Source: Sporobolomyces roseus
Taxonomy: Eukaryota > Basidiomycota > Microbotryomycetes > Sporidiobolales > Sporidiobolaceae
Assembly: GCA_016617785.1 (NCBI GenBank)
Contig: JADILM010000001.1
Coordinates: 1,612,001 to 1,676,000 of the forward strand
Length of the DNA stretch: 64,000 nucleotides
Reading direction: 5' to 3'
In this document: one piece after another, positions 62,301 to 64,000 of the stretch
Layout of the letters: each line of letters begins with the position of its first letter
How positions within the stretch are numbered: position 1 is the stretch's first letter
Notes under the pieces: generated by a model
The model's input: only the letters and a program-made list of their open reading frames with translations
What the model was told of the DNA's origin: nothing
The model's database searches: none
Translations under genes and position numbers: made by a program

Positions 62301-63244
62301 GACATCGAACTCTCACAAAGATGCTGTCCCGTCTCGGAGCTGGAGGAGGAGGAAGTACGCCACGCTCTCGAACGAACTCTCCCGCTTCCTTTGACCGGGA
62401 CCTCGCTTCTCGCTCGACTGAGGCGGAACCGTCAAGCGATTTCGTCCCTTCACAGCAAGTGCTCGAACAGTTCGAATCGCGCGAGAAGTACGACGCTTTC
62501 GGTCGCCTCGTTCGACCAGCTGAGGATTCGTCGTCGGGCAACAAGATCGAACCGGACGAAGACGAAGGAGGGATCGATTTGACAGAGTTCGAGTACTCTG
62601 ACTCGGATCCTGATGATGACGATCTCGAGGACGACGACGATTCAGATCTCGACGAACTTCGAACTTTTGGTCAACCTCTCGCATCTGCCGATCACTTCTC
62701 AGGATGGAACGTCCCTGCTTTCGCCGATTTCTCCCTGGGACCGCGAGCTGGAGATGATCCAAACTCCCTTTTCTCGAGCCCGACCACTCCTCCCACAGCA
62801 ACCGACAGCAGTCCCGACGTTGATCCCCTCGACGAAAAGTTCAAGACTGCCTCAACCTTCGCTCATTATGATCAAGCTACTCCTCGAGCTCAAGGGCAAG
62901 GTCCACCTCTCATTCAAACGAATCTACCTCCTCCCCCTCCCGCTCCAGTCTTCTCACTTTCTGCCGCCTCTCCCGTCGACAACCGATCTTCCCCCTTCAC
63001 CGCTCCCTCTCCTCCCGTTCAGCATCACTACGAACGCCCCGCTTACCCTCGAAGAGATGGATCGATGGGAGGAGTTACTCTCGAACCACCAAAGCACAGT
63101 CGAAAGTGGAGTGGACTCAGTGGGAATTCTGGAGATGCCGATGAGGAAGATGGAGAAGAAGAGATCCTCGTCGTTCCTCGACGCAGACGAGCTCCTACAC
63201 TTCAACAGCAAGTCGCCGAAGATTCCTCTCACGCTTCTCGATGA
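59303..63244 (+). CDS. LKB1/CaMKK-type Ser/Thr kinase (SAK1/Ssp1-like), Snf1-activating kinase candidate
   Basis: This 1248-aa protein kinase has a central catalytic domain. Motifs: glycine loop IGQGSHGKVWL, CAIK lysine, KREVAIMKRLDHPNIVRLKE, HRDIKPANLLW, ISDFGVSHVSD, SPAFFAPELC and IDVWALGVTLYCLLFG. The arrangement, with a long insert after the glycine loop (acidic, then basic) and GSPAFFAPEL, is typical of the fungal Sak1/Tos3/Elm1 and Ssp1 group that phosphorylates the Snf1/AMPK activation loop. An insert of about 80 residues separates APELC from the subdomain IX Asp. Exons: 59303-60446, 60514-60630, 60689-61419 and 61490-63244. The N-terminal 220 and C-terminal 560 residues are Ser/Pro-rich low complexity with an acidic stretch (DDDDLEDDDDSDLDE). 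Assignment to one paralogue is uncertain. Confidence 0.9.
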
Positions 63245-63631
63245 ACGCATCATTCCTCCTTCACTTTATGAATGACTCAATTTTATACGCTCTTTATTCT
63301 TACTCCTTCTTAGTATTGTTCAAAGTCACGCTCAACCCTCCACTCCTTTCGCAAATATAGACTAGACTGTACACTCGCACTATACCTCTCCCTTTTCCTC
63401 TCTCTGCCGGTACAGACTTCTTTCCTCTCTCTCTTTTTCGACTTTCGTTCGCAACTATTCTCTTTTGAACAATCTTTTTTCGCAATCTTCTAGTTGACTC
63501 TTCTCTCGTTCTCGCATTCCTCTCGATGTCGTCGCAATGCCGGAGACGTGAACGAAAAGCTGCTACTTCATGGCCCTCAGATTCTACCCTTGCGATCTTT
63601 CCGTCGCTTTCAACCCTATTTGCCACCTCCT
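63245..63631. other. Convergent 3' region after the kinase gene
   Basis: These 387 nt are strongly pyrimidine-rich on the plus strand. They lie between the kinase stop codon and the probable 3' end of a minus-strand gene. No coding content is supported. Confidence 0.4.
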
Positions 63632-64000
63632 TTACTTCCTTCCACTCCTGCTCTTCTTGCCCTTCGCCTGTTGCGCCGGCTTCGGACCCTTAGCTTTCTT
63701 GTATCGGAAAGCTCGTCTTTGCACGCAATCTGCGACTTCTTTCTTGTTGTCTCCAGTGTAGATCCACAGTCCCCAGTACATCTACGACAGAGTGCAGATA
63801 CGGGCTCCGAGTGAGAATTGGCAGAAATGGCTCGATGCGAAGTAAGGGACGAGGACGAACGGTGAGGCCACGATTGGATTCGAGACAGCTGCGAAGAAGG
63901 GTGTCCTTCTGCGGTTTTCCGACTTTACTGATGTGTTGTCTGCCTCCGGGAACTTCGAGATAGCAGTCCTTAAAGACAAGCCTGGTAAACCAGTTTTCTA
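63632..64000 (-). CDS. Probable 3' end of a gene running off the right edge
   Basis: On the minus strand a terminal exon from about 63781 to 63632 encodes YWGLWIYTGDNKKEVADC, then a strongly basic tail (RRAFRYKKAKGPKPAQ ... KKSRSGRK) and a stop. An AG acceptor (TCGTAG) directly precedes it, and the upstream frame contains hydrophobic stretches. An aromatic membrane-proximal segment followed by a lysine-rich end suggests the cytosolic tail of a membrane protein, but I do not recognise the family and upstream exons were not resolved. The start lies outside the window. Confidence 0.35.

Overview
The window looks like nuclear DNA from a basidiomycete yeast. Genes are dense and cut by many short spliceosomal introns, mostly 45-100 nt. 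Donors follow GTRAGT, with frequent GTACGT and GTTCGT variants. Branch sites read CTGAC, CTAAC or CTGAT, and acceptors are YAG. The gene set is fungal: a Pil1-family eisosome protein, a Ubp8 deubiquitinase, a type II NADH dehydrogenase, Zn2Cys6 regulators and a Cpl1-like secreted protein. Composition and intron style suggest Pucciniomycotina, perhaps Microbotryomycetes, but I cannot prove that here. I see no transposon, CRISPR array, tRNA or rRNA.

Layout, left to right. 1-8.5 kb: a 5'-truncated SAGA deubiquitinase (UBP8), a symportin-like ribosomal-protein import factor (SYO1) and a convergent ALDH7-family aldehyde dehydrogenase. 8.7-15.4 kb: a long-tailed PIL1/LSP1 eisosome protein, an F-box/LRR protein and a TLC-domain membrane protein; the last two are divergent, with about 100 bp between starts. 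15.7-20.7 kb: two tandem pepsin-like aspartyl proteases on the minus strand. The first is intact. The second carries DTA for the catalytic DTG, an in-frame TGA in a conserved block, a GC-AG intron and a degenerate C-terminus, so I call it a pseudogene.

21.2-32.4 kb: a BRCT-domain protein, an NAD(P)-binding Rossmann protein, a Zn2Cys6 transcription factor, a small Cpl1-like cysteine-rich secreted protein and a TBC Rab-GAP. 32.8-44.4 kb: an external alternative NADH dehydrogenase, an uncharacterised single-exon gene, a Golgi apyrase (YND1-like), a poorly resolved stretch with one well-supported small spliced gene, and the PP2A catalytic subunit, whose last exon is 12 nt. 44.8-51.1 kb: a possible 63-aa spliced gene, a second Zn2Cys6 regulator, a protein with a retropepsin-like fold but no catalytic Asp motif, and a MAPEG-like membrane protein. 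51.8-64 kb: RPL34, methionine aminopeptidase 2, a GT68/O-fucosyltransferase-like type II membrane enzyme, a small ABM-domain protein, a 1248-aa LKB1/CaMKK-type kinase (SAK1/Ssp1-like) and the probable 3' end of a gene running off the right edge.

This is mostly ordinary housekeeping sequence rather than a metabolic cluster. The unusual content is in gene structure: the decaying protease copy, with a possible 3-nt exon; an ALDH7 intron whose acceptor has lost its AG; a UBP8 gene whose conserved reading needs a 26-nt intron; and the apparently inactive retropepsin-like protein. Exon joins were read by eye from splice signals and family conservation. Predicted lengths are sums of those exons, and individual junctions may be off by a base or alternatively spliced.
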